Assembly (NCBI GenBank): GCA_016789305.1
Contig: JAEURJ010000009.1
Coordinates: 1 to 64,000 of the forward strand
Length of the DNA stretch: 64,000 nt
Direction of reading: 5' to 3'
Source: Anaerolineales bacterium
Lineage (GTDB): Bacteria > Chloroflexota > Anaerolineae > Anaerolineales > Villigracilaceae
Shown in pieces: positions 26,047-34,722 of the stretch. How positions within the stretch are numbered: position 1 is the first letter of the stretch; each line of letters begins with the position of its first letter. A program made the position numbers and the translations under genes. The notes beneath the pieces are model-generated. The model did not search any database. It saw only the letters and a program-made list of their open reading frames with translations, and was not told where the DNA came from.

Positions 26047-27459
26047 ATGCTTGCAAAACATAACCATATTGAAATACCTGCCGACAAACCCTTTGCTAAT
26101 GACAAGCTTGAGCGAATCAAAATCATAGAAAATTTAACAAAACTTGTCCAATCGACGAATCAACCTTTTGTTATTAGTCTTGAGGCGCCATGGGGTTGGG
26201 GGAAAACAACCTTTATTCGTATGTGGAAAGCTCATTTGGAATCACTAGGACATACTTGTCTGTACTTTAATGCTTGGGAAAATGATTTTGTTGAAGACCC
26301 TCTTATTGCTTTTATCGGCGAAATCAGCAAAGCGCTAGTTAATAAAAATGGAAAAGGTAAAGCTGGCATAGAATTGAAAAAGTTGCAGAAAATTGGGGGC
26401 AAGATAGTTCGCCGTGCGATTCCATTAACAATACAAATTGCCACCCAAGGCATACTAACACAAGAAAATATAAAAAAGACATCCGACATTATATTTGCCA
26501 GCAGCGACGAAATAGCAAACTTCGCCTCTGAACTTGCAGAAGAAAAAATCAAGCAGTACGAGGCTGATAAAAATGGGATTTATGAATTCAAGAAGGAATT
26601 AGCAAAATTTTCAAAGTCGATTTCAGAAGGTGAGAACAAGAAATCGCCATTGGTTTTCTTTATAGACGAATTGGATCGGTGCCGTCCTAGCTTTACCATT
26701 TCCCTACTTGAAAGAATTAAACATATTTTTAGCGTTGAAGGGGCAATATTTGTTTTAGGAATAGACAGAGAACAAATAGAGCAATCTACAAAATCAATTT
26801 ATGGGCAAGAAATGAAATCAGATGGATACCTCAGGCGATTTATAGATTTCAGCGTTCGCTTACCAACACCCTCTATTGAAACCTATTGCCAATCACAGTA
26901 CGATCAATTTCATATGGACGAAGCATTTACAGGAAACTTACAACCCTACAACAAAGATTTTTTACTAACTTTTACAAAATGGGCGACTGTCTACAAACTT
27001 AGTCTACGAACAATTGAACAATGTTTCACAGAAATGAACATGGTCTTAAGAACATCTTCATCTAAATCATTGGCATTCCCTGAATTTCTTGCTTTCCTAA
27101 TAGCTTTAAAGGCTCACCATCCCGAAAAATTCGTTTTACTTCAGTCTAATTTAGACTATGGGGAAATACAGAAATTTATTGAAGAACTAAAAATATTAGT
27201 TGATCAAAGCGACAATCATTTTAAGATGTTTTTACCAACTATTGAAGCTTTTTTGATTATGAACTATCTATCTACTGACGAAATTAGTGGAATTTATGAA
27301 AGCATTACTCAAGCCGCAAAACAAACAGACGACTCTGCGCATTCAAAATATTTGAATCAAGTGACAAGACATATTGAAAGATATGTTGATGCATATCTTA
27401 TGCGCAAGGTGATAAGCAATACAATTTCGTCAATAAATATAGTTGAAGGTTTCTCATAA
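26047..27459 (+). CDS. KAP family P-loop NTPase
   Basis: 470 residues. Walker A is LEAPWGWGKTTFIRMW (K53), and Walker B is LVFFIDELDRCRPSFTISLL, the typical KAP form. Between them lies the large insert expected for the family, with a moderately hydrophobic stretch (GGKIVRRAIPLTIQIATQGI) and helical charged segments. KAP NTPases include the F-plasmid phage-exclusion protein PifA. The gene is strikingly AT-rich compared with herA 12 nt upstream, which suggests later acquisition. GGGAGAAGTAATT provides an RBS. A role in defence with HerA-NurA is inferred. Confidence 0.85.
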   Translation: MLAKHNHIEIPADKPFANDKLERIKIIENLTKLVQSTNQPFVISLEAPWGWGKTTFIRMWKAHLESLGHTCLYFNAWENDFVEDPLIAFIGEISKALVNKNGKGKAGIELKKLQKIGGKIVRRAIPLTIQIATQGILTQENIKKTSDIIFASSDEIANFASELAEEKIKQYEADKNGIYEFKKELAKFSKSISEGENKKSPLVFFIDELDRCRPSFTISLLERIKHIFSVEGAIFVLGIDREQIEQSTKSIYGQEMKSDGYLRRFIDFSVRLPTPSIETYCQSQYDQFHMDEAFTGNLQPYNKDFLLTFTKWATVYKLSLRTIEQCFTEMNMVLRTSSSKSLAFPEFLAFLIALKAHHPEKFVLLQSNLDYGEIQKFIEELKILVDQSDNHFKMFLPTIEAFLIMNYLSTDEISGIYESITQAAKQTDDSAHSKYLNQVTRHIERYVDAYLMRKVISNTISSINIVEGFS

Positions 27460-27489
27460 TCCACTGTGAAATTTCAAAAAGATCAAATA

Positions 27490-27520
27490 AAGGGTCGCCG
27501 AATTCGGCGTCCTTTTATTT
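27490..27520 (+). terminator. Terminator after the KAP gene
   Basis: The palindrome CGCCGAATTCGGCG (27496-27509) is followed by TCCTTTTATTTT, 30 nt past the KAP stop. Confidence 0.75.
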
Positions 27521-27808
27521 TCCATAAGGGCGCCCCGTCCAAGCCTTCCGTCTTCACGGTGGGCAATGGGTCCCTGCCTGGCATGGCTTCTGTCCGCGCG
27601 TGGCGGGTTCGCCCCCACTCCATCCTTCATCTCCTCTCGCGTGTCCCCGCAACCAGACAGGTTTGAATGATCAACCAGGCGGGTCTACATGATAAAAACA
27701 TCTCGATGTTTTGGGAATCCGTCCTAGGACGGTTTGTGGACAAGACGGGATGAAAGGTCCCATCTTTCGAGATGTTTTGAGGAATTTGTCGGGTGGGATT
27801 GGGTCAAG
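27521..27808. other. Gap between the KAP gene and the RAYT element; large imperfect hairpin
   Basis: No gene is supported here. Between about 27697 and 27779 an inverted pair ACATCTCGATGTTTTGGGA and TCCCATCTTTCGAGATGT encloses the perfect 14-bp palindrome CCGTCCTAGGACGG (27719-27732). This could be a structured repeat or part of a mobile unit. Confidence 0.5.
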
Positions 27809-27919
27809 GTAGGGGCGACCCGTCAGGACCGAATATGACCAAGCCAGACACAAAATCATTGCAATCAATCATTCCCGATGAAATTGGCGGGTACCCAAAG
27901 GGTATGCTATCGCCCCTAC
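27809..27919. repeat. REP-like element, copy 1, upstream of the RAYT gene
   Basis: It starts GTAGGGGCGACCCGTCAGG and ends with TATCGCCCCTAC, a degraded inverted end. The inside is similar to copy 2 (shared ACCAAGCCA/GGCCAAAGCCA and AATCATT/AATCATC stretches). It lies 30 nt before the likely RAYT start codon. Confidence 0.8.
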
Positions 27920-27949
27920 GGATGGTGGTGTACGATTTATAATTTGGAC

Positions 27950-28555
27950 ATGACCAAATTCGACCCGAAGGTTCATCATCGTCGTTCCATTCGATTGCAA
28001 GGATATGATTACACCCAGGCAGGCGGATATTATGTCACCATCGTGACGTGGCATAGGGAATTATTGTTTGGCGAGGTTGTGAATGCGGAATCACAATTGA
28101 ATAAGATTGGAAAGATCGTCGAATGGGAATGGTTGGAATTGTCAAAGCGATTGCCTTATGTGGAATTGGGTGTGCATATTGTGATGCCCAATCATTTTCA
28201 TGAAATTTTATTCATCCATGAAAACGTAGGGGCGACCCGTCAGGGCCAGATAAGGCCAAAGCCATACAAAGAACCATCGCAAATCATCACCTCGGAAGGC
28301 ATTGATGGGTCGCCCCTACCCCGGAGACCGAAACATGCATCCCTTGGCGCGATCATTTCACAATTCAAATCGCGGGTTACAAAACGAATATGGAAATTCC
28401 CCGAATTCAAGGACACACCTATTTGGCAGCGCAATTATTACGAACACATCCTGCGCGATGAAACGGATCTGCAAAACAAAACGGATTACATCGAAGCCAA
28501 TCCATTGTTATGGGAACAGGATGATGAAAATCCAATGAATTTTCGAAACCCGTAG
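27950..28555 (+). CDS. REP-associated tyrosine transposase (RAYT, Y1/HUH)
   Basis: 201 residues from the ATG at 27950 (MTKFDPKVHHRRSIRLQGYD). The HUH motif is MPNHFHEI (H82, H84), and the nucleophile lies in WQRNYYEHILRDE (Y163 or Y164). RAYTs are single-copy relatives of IS200 transposases that cut and mobilise REP sequences. Residues about 93-122 (VGATRQGQ to DGSPLP) are encoded by a complete copy of the REP-like element, so the family's variable loop has been lengthened in frame. The TAG stop also falls in the next element copy. Flanking copies of the same element support the assignment. Confidence 0.9.
   Translation: MTKFDPKVHHRRSIRLQGYDYTQAGGYYVTIVTWHRELLFGEVVNAESQLNKIGKIVEWEWLELSKRLPYVELGVHIVMPNHFHEILFIHENVGATRQGQIRPKPYKEPSQIITSEGIDGSPLPRRPKHASLGAIISQFKSRVTKRIWKFPEFKDTPIWQRNYYEHILRDETDLQNKTDYIEANPLLWEQDDENPMNFRNP
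28226..28319. repeat. REP-like element, copy 2, inside the RAYT reading frame
   Basis: The 94-bp element runs from GTAGGGGCGACCCGTCAGG to TGGGTCGCCCCTAC with near-perfect inverted ends. It sits in frame in the transposase gene without breaking it. Confidence 0.9.
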
Positions 28556-28645
28556 GGGCGACCCGCCAGGCGTAGGCAGTCTCATGGTCAGGCACAGAAC
28601 CTCTGCTAATTATCGTGACTGAAAGCCCAGAAGGGTCGCCCCTAC
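28552..28645. repeat. REP-like element, copy 3, overlapping the RAYT stop codon
   Basis: The 94-bp element runs from GTAGGGGCGACCCGCCAGG to AAGGGTCGCCCCTAC. Its second to fourth bases (TAG) are the RAYT stop codon. Same length as copy 2, with different internal sequence. Confidence 0.9.
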
Positions 28646-28676
28646 AAACATAACGTTGAAACAGGTTTGAAAAAAT

Positions 28677-28711
28677 AAAGAGGATGCCTCATGGGCATCC
28701 TCTTGTTTTAA
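28677..28711. terminator. Bidirectional terminator hairpin
   Basis: AAAGAGGATGCC, loop TCAT, GGGCATCCTCTT with T-runs on both sides (TTGTTTT on plus, TTTATTTTTT on minus). It ends the minus-strand zinc-ribbon gene. Confidence 0.85.
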
Positions 28712-29115
28712 TTCGCCTTCTTCATCTTCAGGTTTGATCCGCAATAGGTGCAGGCGGCGGTTTGTCTTCCCGTCCATTTGACTTCGTAGGAGCGGACGGG
28801 GCCGCCGCATTGTTGGCAGGTGGCGGGAAGCAGGTCCACGGGGTGAGTCTGCTCGACGGGAGCAGGGACAGGCTTCGGCGCAGGAGGAGGCGTGGCCGGT
28901 TCCCAGGGTTGGAACGGGGGCGGGTTCTGCGGTTCCGCAGGCCGTCGCTCCTCTCGGAAGAATGATCCGAAGATCATGCTGATGCCGATCAGGACCAAAA
29001 TCCCGGGCCAGATGCCATGTCCATTGGAAAACAGGAACCACAACCCGATGATCCAAAACCAGCCGCCGAAGTGCCAGCCGCGGTGCCCATGTCGATGTCT
29101 TTTATGTTTATGCAT
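28708..29115 (-). CDS. Small membrane protein with C-terminal zinc ribbon
   Basis: 135 residues. A histidine-rich N-terminus (HKHKRHRHGHRGWHFG) precedes two close hydrophobic helices (WIIGLWFLFSNGHGIWPGIL and VLIGISMIFGSF). A proline-rich linker leads to a zinc ribbon with CQQC and CTYC pairs. The front part resembles the LiaF/PspC-like transmembrane domain. The role is unknown; the His-rich end might bind metal. Confidence 0.8.
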   Translation of the reverse strand: MHKHKRHRHGHRGWHFGGWFWIIGLWFLFSNGHGIWPGILVLIGISMIFGSFFREERRPAEPQNPPPFQPWEPATPPPAPKPVPAPVEQTHPVDLLPATCQQCGGPVRSYEVKWTGRQTAACTYCGSNLKMKKAN

Positions 29116-29213
29116 ATCAGGAATCCTTTACCAAATAAACGGGGTCAATGCATAGTATACGTCCCGTCTGCGTCCGGAGTTGCTGTCAGTGCATGTGGGC
29201 GGGATGTTTTGTT

Positions 29214-29618
29214 CTATCCTTCCACGATCTCAAAATCGTGTGTGATCTCCAGCACATCCTTCAACGTGGCATACACCGAGCAATATTTTTCCTCGCTCAA
29301 TAAGATCGCCTTGCGCACTTTTTCAGGGTCAATCTCCTTGCCGATCACCTGATAATGAATATGGATTTTACGAAAACGCCAGGGCGGGTCTTCATCCTGT
29401 GTGCTTTCCGCGGTCACCTTCAATTCGCGCAGGTCCTGCTTTTGTTTGTTCAAAATTTCGACCACATCATGTGAAGCGCATCCGATCAAGGACATCGGCA
29501 GCAGGTCCGAGGCACTGACTCCCTTCGGCTTTTTCATAACGACCTGAAAGGCATCCTTATCCTGCAGGATAAACTGCCGGTCGGGATCCCAATGGAGAGA
29601 AACAAGTTTGTTTGCCAT
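29214..29618 (-). CDS. OsmC family protein
   Basis: 134 residues from the ATG at 29618. The two OsmC/Ohr cysteines are present: C47 in MSLIGCASHDVVEIL and C113 in EEKYCSVYATLKD. The start is supported by TATACT at 29625-29630, 6 nt before the ATG, so the mRNA may be leaderless. It groups by eye with YhfA-like OsmC proteins rather than Ohr. Family members reduce organic hydroperoxides or bind thiol compounds. Confidence 0.88.
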   Translation of the reverse strand: MANKLVSLHWDPDRQFILQDKDAFQVVMKKPKGVSASDLLPMSLIGCASHDVVEILNKQKQDLRELKVTAESTQDEDPPWRFRKIHIHYQVIGKEIDPEKVRKAILLSEEKYCSVYATLKDVLEITHDFEIVEG

Positions 29619-29702
29619 GGCCACAGTATAGTGCATCACGGATAGCCGGGTGGATGGAAAAAATAAAGTATCATCAGTTCAAATTAAACCGCCCGGAGAA
29701 TC

Positions 29703-30941
29703 ATGTCCAATATTATGGAGAGTCACGACCCATACGCCGCCCTGCGCTATCAGGATTTTCGCCTGTTATTGAGCGGACGTTTTCTCACTTCCTTTGCCGC
29801 TGAAATGCTGTCTTTTGCAATTGCATGGGAGTTATGGCTGCGCACACACAGCGCTTATGCATTAGGCATGGTGGGATTGGTACAAGTGATTCCCGTGCTG
29901 CTATTGTCCCTGCCGGCCGGGCATATTGCCGATCAACATAATCGCAAACGCATTGTCCTGCTTTCAGAGACTTTCCTGGCAGTCTGCGCGCTTGGCCTGG
30001 GCTGGCTCTCTTATACACAAGGTTCGCTGATTTTGATCTACGTTCTGCTGTTGGGCATTGGCATCTCGCGTGCCTTCAACGACCCCGCCTCTTCGACATT
30101 GATCCCGCAAACGGTCCCTGCTGAACATTACACGAACGCTGCCACGTGGAACTCGGGCGTCTGGCAGGTCGCCTCCATTTCTGGACCCGCAGTTGCCGGC
30201 ATCGCCGTCGGCATTTTCAAGTCTGTCACATTTATCTACATCTTCGACGCAATTGCCGCGCTCACCTTTTGTGTGCTGTTGGCCTTCATCAAAGGCAAGC
30301 CGCTGGCGCTGGCGCGCAAATCGCCCACGCTGCAATCCCTGCGCGAAGGATTGGTCTTTATGCGCGATACGAAGATCATCCTCGCCGCGATCACTCTCGA
30401 TATGTTCGCCGTGCTCTTCGGAGGCGCCGTAGCCCTGCTCCCCATCTACGCCACCGATATTCTCAACGTCGGTCCCACGGGACTTGGCATCTTGCGGGCG
30501 GCCCCCTCGGTTGGAGCGGTCATCATGGCGGTTTCGCTCGCCTATTTGCCGCCCATGAAAAAGGCGGGACAAACCCTGTTGTTTGCTGTGGCTGGGTTTG
30601 GAATCGCCACGATCATCTTCGGGCTTTCCACTTCATTCATTTTATCGGTCGCGATGTTATGTCTGCTTGGATGTTTGGACAATATCAGCGTGGTGATCCG
30701 CGGCACATTACTGCTCACCCAAACGCCCGATGAAATGCGCGGGCGGGTATCCTCGGTCAACAATGTATTCATCGGCATCTCCAATGAACTGGGGAGCTTT
30801 GAATCGGGCTTTGTCGCCGGGCTGTTCGGCCCTGTGATCGCCGTGGTATTTGGCGGCATCGGCACATTGCTCGTCGTGCTTGCACTTGCAAAGTTTTCCC
30901 CCGAACTGCGGGACTTAAAGACGCTGGATGCACCAAAATAA
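29703..30941 (+). CDS. MFS exporter, EntS-like (MFS_3)
   Basis: 412 residues with 12 expected helices. The N-terminus DPYAALRYQDFRLLLSGRFL, loop DQHNRKRIVLLSETFLAVCA and NDPASSTLIPQTVP match the enterobactin-exporter-like group of MFS. CGGAGAATC precedes the ATG. Substrate unknown; efflux of a siderophore or drug-like compound is the family norm. The small DMT gene follows after 33 nt. Confidence 0.85.
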   Translation: MSNIMESHDPYAALRYQDFRLLLSGRFLTSFAAEMLSFAIAWELWLRTHSAYALGMVGLVQVIPVLLLSLPAGHIADQHNRKRIVLLSETFLAVCALGLGWLSYTQGSLILIYVLLLGIGISRAFNDPASSTLIPQTVPAEHYTNAATWNSGVWQVASISGPAVAGIAVGIFKSVTFIYIFDAIAALTFCVLLAFIKGKPLALARKSPTLQSLREGLVFMRDTKIILAAITLDMFAVLFGGAVALLPIYATDILNVGPTGLGILRAAPSVGAVIMAVSLAYLPPMKKAGQTLLFAVAGFGIATIIFGLSTSFILSVAMLCLLGCLDNISVVIRGTLLLTQTPDEMRGRVSSVNNVFIGISNELGSFESGFVAGLFGPVIAVVFGGIGTLLVVLALAKFSPELRDLKTLDAPK

Positions 30942-30974
30942 TAAATCATCATCAAAATTCAAAAAGGAACCTAC

Positions 30975-31409
30975 ATGCAATCGATCCTGATCATTTTATC
31001 CATCGGCCTGTTGGGCGGCATGGCCATCGGCCTGCAAAGTCCCATGTCCAGTATTATCAGTCAGAAGCTGGGCGTGATGGAGAGCATTTTCATCGTCCAT
31101 GCCGGGGGAGCGCTGGCAGTGTTGATTCCCATGCTCGTAGGCGGCACCAGGCTCGGACAATGGCGAAGCGTGCCGTGGTACACACTGCTGGCTGGGGCCT
31201 TCGGTCTCATCGTCATCTTTTCGATGAGTTACATGATTCCCCGCATCGGGATCGCCGGCGCGTTGATCACGCTGATGGCGGGTCAACTGCTGGTGGGCTC
31301 GATCCTCGATAATTACGGCTGGCTGGGAGTCATCCCACGTCCCATGGATCTGACACGCATCATCGGTCTCGCCGTGGTGATGTTCGGTGTGTGGCTGACC
31401 GTAAAATAA
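30975..31409 (+). CDS. DMT superfamily small transporter (DUF606/YdcZ-like)
   Basis: 144 residues with about five hydrophobic helices: ILSIGLLGGMAIGLQSPMSS, IFIVHAGGALAVLIPMLVGG, GAFGLIVIFSMSYMIPRIG and GLAVVMFGVWLTVK. The GALITLMAGQLLVGSILDNYG block is typical of DUF606 proteins, which usually occur as pairs or fusions; here only one copy is present. AAAAGGAAC precedes the start. Confidence 0.8.
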   Translation: MQSILIILSIGLLGGMAIGLQSPMSSIISQKLGVMESIFIVHAGGALAVLIPMLVGGTRLGQWRSVPWYTLLAGAFGLIVIFSMSYMIPRIGIAGALITLMAGQLLVGSILDNYGWLGVIPRPMDLTRIIGLAVVMFGVWLTVK

Positions 31410-31411
31410 AC

Positions 31412-31439
31412 AAAAAGGACACGCTGGCGTGTCCTTTTT
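31412..31439. terminator. Bidirectional terminator between convergent genes
   Basis: AAAAAGGACACG, CTGG, CGTGTCCTTTTT is a perfect hairpin with T-runs on both strands, 3 nt from either stop. Confidence 0.92.
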
Positions 31440-31442
31440 GTT

Positions 31443-33317
31443 TTATGCTTCCATCGTCACAATATATTCGTGGATCAGATGTGCATACCGATTTTGCAAT
31501 CGAATGAAGTGGTTCTGGATCGCATCCGCTTCGGAGCCTTCAAGCACGAGGAACCTACCTTTTTCCACACCTTCGCGCGCGATCTCGCGGCACATGGCTT
31601 CGGCCACCAATTCCGCCAACAACACCTGGCCTTGAATGGTGGTGTCGAGACGGTTATTTTCATCGAGATACAGTTGTACCGAAGGCGCGCCCGTGGCAAT
31701 GATGATGTTCGAATTGACGCGGTCGAAATACACGCGCTGGCGTGAATCGGTGCGGTCGTCGAAATTGATGTCGTTGAACAGGGTGTTCTTGCTGCGTGCC
31801 GCAGGCTCGGGCAGCACATCCTTCTTGGAATGCACCTGGACAATCGCCTGCGTATGCATCTTCCCAATCGTAGCGGTCACAGTTCCCTCGCCGCCCACCT
31901 GTCGTCCTTCCAGGCGCACACGCGCCTCCCCCACGCTCGGGTCCGTCTTGTGCGGCTTCAGCACCACAAAGGGAGTCAATACAATGATCTCAGGGCTGTT
32001 CGAAGTGATCTTTACCGTGCGTGCGGCACGGGTCTTTCCGGGCATGCGGGCGCGCAATAAAAGCGAAAGGGTCCGCCCGGTCTGTACAAAGGCTCGTTCG
32101 GGGAAGAACGCAATTCCAGAATCGGGCAGGTGAACCTTGCGGCCCTCCTTATGGTTGCTCAATTCATTTAGGGCGATATTATTTAACTCATGCAAGGCTC
32201 GCTGGATTTTTTGACGCAGCTGCTTGTCGAGCTTGTTCTTTTCCTCGCGCATCGCATGCTTGCGTTCCTTCTGGACCAACGGCTCGAGTTTTTCCTCGAC
32301 TGCCAGCTTCAAGGCTTTTGCAAAGGGATGCGTCCAATTGATGCCGTCACGAGTGGCTGTCAACACCGGCTCGTCGGCTTTGAGCAGGTCGTGCAGGTAA
32401 TCGCATTGCATCGTCCCGTAAAAATACGCGGCATACGGATCGCTTTCGTATTTGAGCATGGTCAACGAGATCACCGTCGCCTTGCTCACCACCAACAGTC
32501 CGCCATCGGCATAATCGCCCTCTTCACTGCGTGTGGATAATTGAATCCCCGAGCGATAGACTTCCAGCTTCACATACGCGGGATACCCGGCGATCTTGAA
32601 TCTCTCCGACAAGACCTTTTCGCCTCGCGGGGACTTATAGCTGAGGACGTGTTCCTGACGCACTTTCCCATCTGAAGCAATTTCCTTCAAAATGATCTTG
32701 CGCTTCGGGTTGCTCATGATCGGGCGCAGTTCGAAATGCCTTTGCAAATAATTGCGAAAGTTATCGAACTGCGGAACCTTCACGTCGTCGCGAGAGACGA
32801 TGATCTCGAGAACCGTACCGTTGCCTTCGGAAATCCCATATTTCTCGCGCAGCTTGGGCGTGGCCTTTTCAGCTTCATCCAGATCGAACGTGGGAATGCC
32901 CTTCTTGATCAACAGCGAACAGGAATAAAAATTGCCGCCTTTGAACGAACGCACATAACCATGGCCCAGGCCAAAGATGGAGTCTTTGAGACCGCGTCCC
33001 CACATGCCGCGGACGTGCTTATCCTCCTTGATGCCGCTGGTGGCTTCGCCGTAGGTGCCAACCACCTTGTCCATGCGTGAATCGGTCATACCTTCGGCAT
33101 GATCGAAAATACGGATCACGGAATTTTTGTGCTTCCTTTGCACTTCGATGATGATCTCCCCACCCACTGACCAACCCGCCTGCTCGAGGCGGGAATAGCT
33201 GTCATTGCAATTGGTGATTACTTCCACCAGCGCGCGGAATATATCCTTGCGGATCGCCTGGTCTGCCTGCTGCAGCGCCACACGGTCTGCATACTGTAAC
33301 CTTCTACTACTACTCAC
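31443..33317 (-). CDS. GHKL-type ATPase (Hsp90/MutL/MORC-like fold)
   Basis: 624 residues. The GHKL nucleotide site is clear: N-box ALVEVITNCNDSYSRL (E32, N36, D39), G1 box IFDHAEGM (D72) and G2 box VRGMWGRGLKDSIFGLG with the glycine-rich lid. A transducer-like middle domain follows, then a charged coiled-coil at about 350-400 and a beta-rich C-terminal part with an Ig-like look. No histidine-kinase or MutL endonuclease motif is present. It lies 37 nt downstream of a lysine-rich partner gene. Related stand-alone GHKL ATPases occur in bacterial conflict systems, but function here is inferred. Confidence 0.75.
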   Translation of the reverse strand: MSSSRRLQYADRVALQQADQAIRKDIFRALVEVITNCNDSYSRLEQAGWSVGGEIIIEVQRKHKNSVIRIFDHAEGMTDSRMDKVVGTYGEATSGIKEDKHVRGMWGRGLKDSIFGLGHGYVRSFKGGNFYSCSLLIKKGIPTFDLDEAEKATPKLREKYGISEGNGTVLEIIVSRDDVKVPQFDNFRNYLQRHFELRPIMSNPKRKIILKEIASDGKVRQEHVLSYKSPRGEKVLSERFKIAGYPAYVKLEVYRSGIQLSTRSEEGDYADGGLLVVSKATVISLTMLKYESDPYAAYFYGTMQCDYLHDLLKADEPVLTATRDGINWTHPFAKALKLAVEEKLEPLVQKERKHAMREEKNKLDKQLRQKIQRALHELNNIALNELSNHKEGRKVHLPDSGIAFFPERAFVQTGRTLSLLLRARMPGKTRAARTVKITSNSPEIIVLTPFVVLKPHKTDPSVGEARVRLEGRQVGGEGTVTATIGKMHTQAIVQVHSKKDVLPEPAARSKNTLFNDINFDDRTDSRQRVYFDRVNSNIIIATGAPSVQLYLDENNRLDTTIQGQVLLAELVAEAMCREIAREGVEKGRFLVLEGSEADAIQNHFIRLQNRYAHLIHEYIVTMEA

Positions 33318-33354
33318 AATTAAGATACCTTTCTCATATCACAAACTCTAAGAG

Positions 33355-34596
33355 TTATTTCTTCTTCGAAATCTTTCGGATAGATGGCTTCAACAAGTGC
33401 GCAAAATTCGCCTCGCACTCATCCAAAAACTTGATCAGATCCTGCCGGTTGTGAATTGCCGCGGACCCCTTGAATAAATTCACATTTCGAACGAGTGTTT
33501 CCGGAGAGGACTCCATCGTGGCAAACAACATATTTCTAAAGTCGAACTCGCTGGGTTTGGATCCATTTCCATTGCGCTGATACAACTTGAAAGCATCCGA
33601 TCTTTCCATGGCTCGGATAATTTTCTCCGCCCTGGCTTTTTCCTCTTTCGAAGCAGAGGGAACAGCCACCGCTCTGACCGCCTTCGCGGGAATGATCATC
33701 TCCGGCTGGATCGCCTGCAGCTTTGTCAACTGCGGCGCAGGTTTGTTTTTCTTTGTAACAGCCGGCTTTTTGACAGGCAGGACTTCCGGGGGCGGCAGGG
33801 TCATCGCCACTTGAACCGGCCGCGCTTTGCGCACTTTATCTTTTGTGATCTTTGGAGAAACTGGCTTTGCTGTTTCTTTTTGTACAACCGGTCTTTCAGC
33901 AGCCTGCTTTCCAACAACCTTCTGTGTGATGAGGACTTTCGGCTTAACAACCTTCTTCGCAGCTTTTTGCTTGACGGCCGCCTTGACGGGTACCTTCTTA
34001 TTGACCACCGGAATTTGAACAACAGGCTTCTTAACCGCTTTCCTGGAAGTCGGCGGCTTTTGTTCAACGATCCGTTTAACAACCTGCTTTGCGATCTTTG
34101 TCTTCGGTTTTGATTTAGGCAGGGTTTTCTTTGCCACCGGCTTCAACGGCTTTTTAGGGGCGGCTTGCTTTCCCTCAAGCGGTGTTACTTTCTTCGCCTT
34201 CGGTTTGGCAGGCGACACCTTCTTCACTGGCGTTGGTTTGACCAAACCCAGGGTTTTTGCAGTCCGCTCCGCCAATTTTGATCCTGCATACTTGAGAGCA
34301 AAGCCCTCCTGCGGAGTCCCTTTGACGAAACCCTTCTCCCGTGCATCATTCAATCGTCGGATGACCAGGGCGGAATCCGGCCAGCGTGTATAGTGCTTTA
34401 ACGAGAAACTTTGGGGAAACAACCGAAAACAAGTCGAGACCACCTCCTCCACGGTCACTGCAACCCCATGCTGCTCCAAAAAGTGAATCGCAAACACAAC
34501 CTGTTCATTCAAAGTGGTCTTCGAATACAGGCCCGGTTCTATCTTTGGCAGGTTTTTCTTCTTCAATTTTGGGGTGCCGGAGGGTGCGGATGCCAT
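33355..34596 (-). CDS. Lysine/proline-rich protein with N-terminal winged-helix region
   Basis: 413 residues in three parts. Residues 25-115 (NEQVVFAIHFLEQHGVAVTV, ARWPDS-type turn, RRLNDAREKGFVKGTPQEGF) look like a winged helix. Residues 120-300 are a low-complexity chain of KKP, KPVV and APKK repeats, histone H1-like and probably unstructured and DNA-binding. Residues 315-413 form a helical domain (AEKIIRAMERSDAFKLYQ, SSPETLVRNVNLFKGSAA). It is the first gene of a two-gene unit with the GHKL ATPase. No named family is recognised. Confidence 0.75.
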   Translation of the reverse strand: MASAPSGTPKLKKKNLPKIEPGLYSKTTLNEQVVFAIHFLEQHGVAVTVEEVVSTCFRLFPQSFSLKHYTRWPDSALVIRRLNDAREKGFVKGTPQEGFALKYAGSKLAERTAKTLGLVKPTPVKKVSPAKPKAKKVTPLEGKQAAPKKPLKPVAKKTLPKSKPKTKIAKQVVKRIVEQKPPTSRKAVKKPVVQIPVVNKKVPVKAAVKQKAAKKVVKPKVLITQKVVGKQAAERPVVQKETAKPVSPKITKDKVRKARPVQVAMTLPPPEVLPVKKPAVTKKNKPAPQLTKLQAIQPEMIIPAKAVRAVAVPSASKEEKARAEKIIRAMERSDAFKLYQRNGNGSKPSEFDFRNMLFATMESSPETLVRNVNLFKGSAAIHNRQDLIKFLDECEANFAHLLKPSIRKISKKK

Positions 34597-34722
34597 TCTC
34601 TACAATTCGCCTTTGATCGGTTGGATGATGTCGATATTTTAACGCCTATTTCCCAGATGAAACACCTGCACAATATACTACATTATTCCAAAAGAGCAAA
34701 TTTACCCGTACCGATGGCCCAT

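Noticed and set aside
26047..27459. KAP gene as an ordinary AAA or STAND ATPase
   Set aside because: The GWGKTT Walker A with a large insert before FFIDELDRCRP is the KAP arrangement.
27809..28645. CRISPR-like reading of the three repeated elements
   Set aside because: Elements are palindromic-ended, 94-111 bp, and tied to a RAYT gene; spacing and form are those of REP/BIME units.
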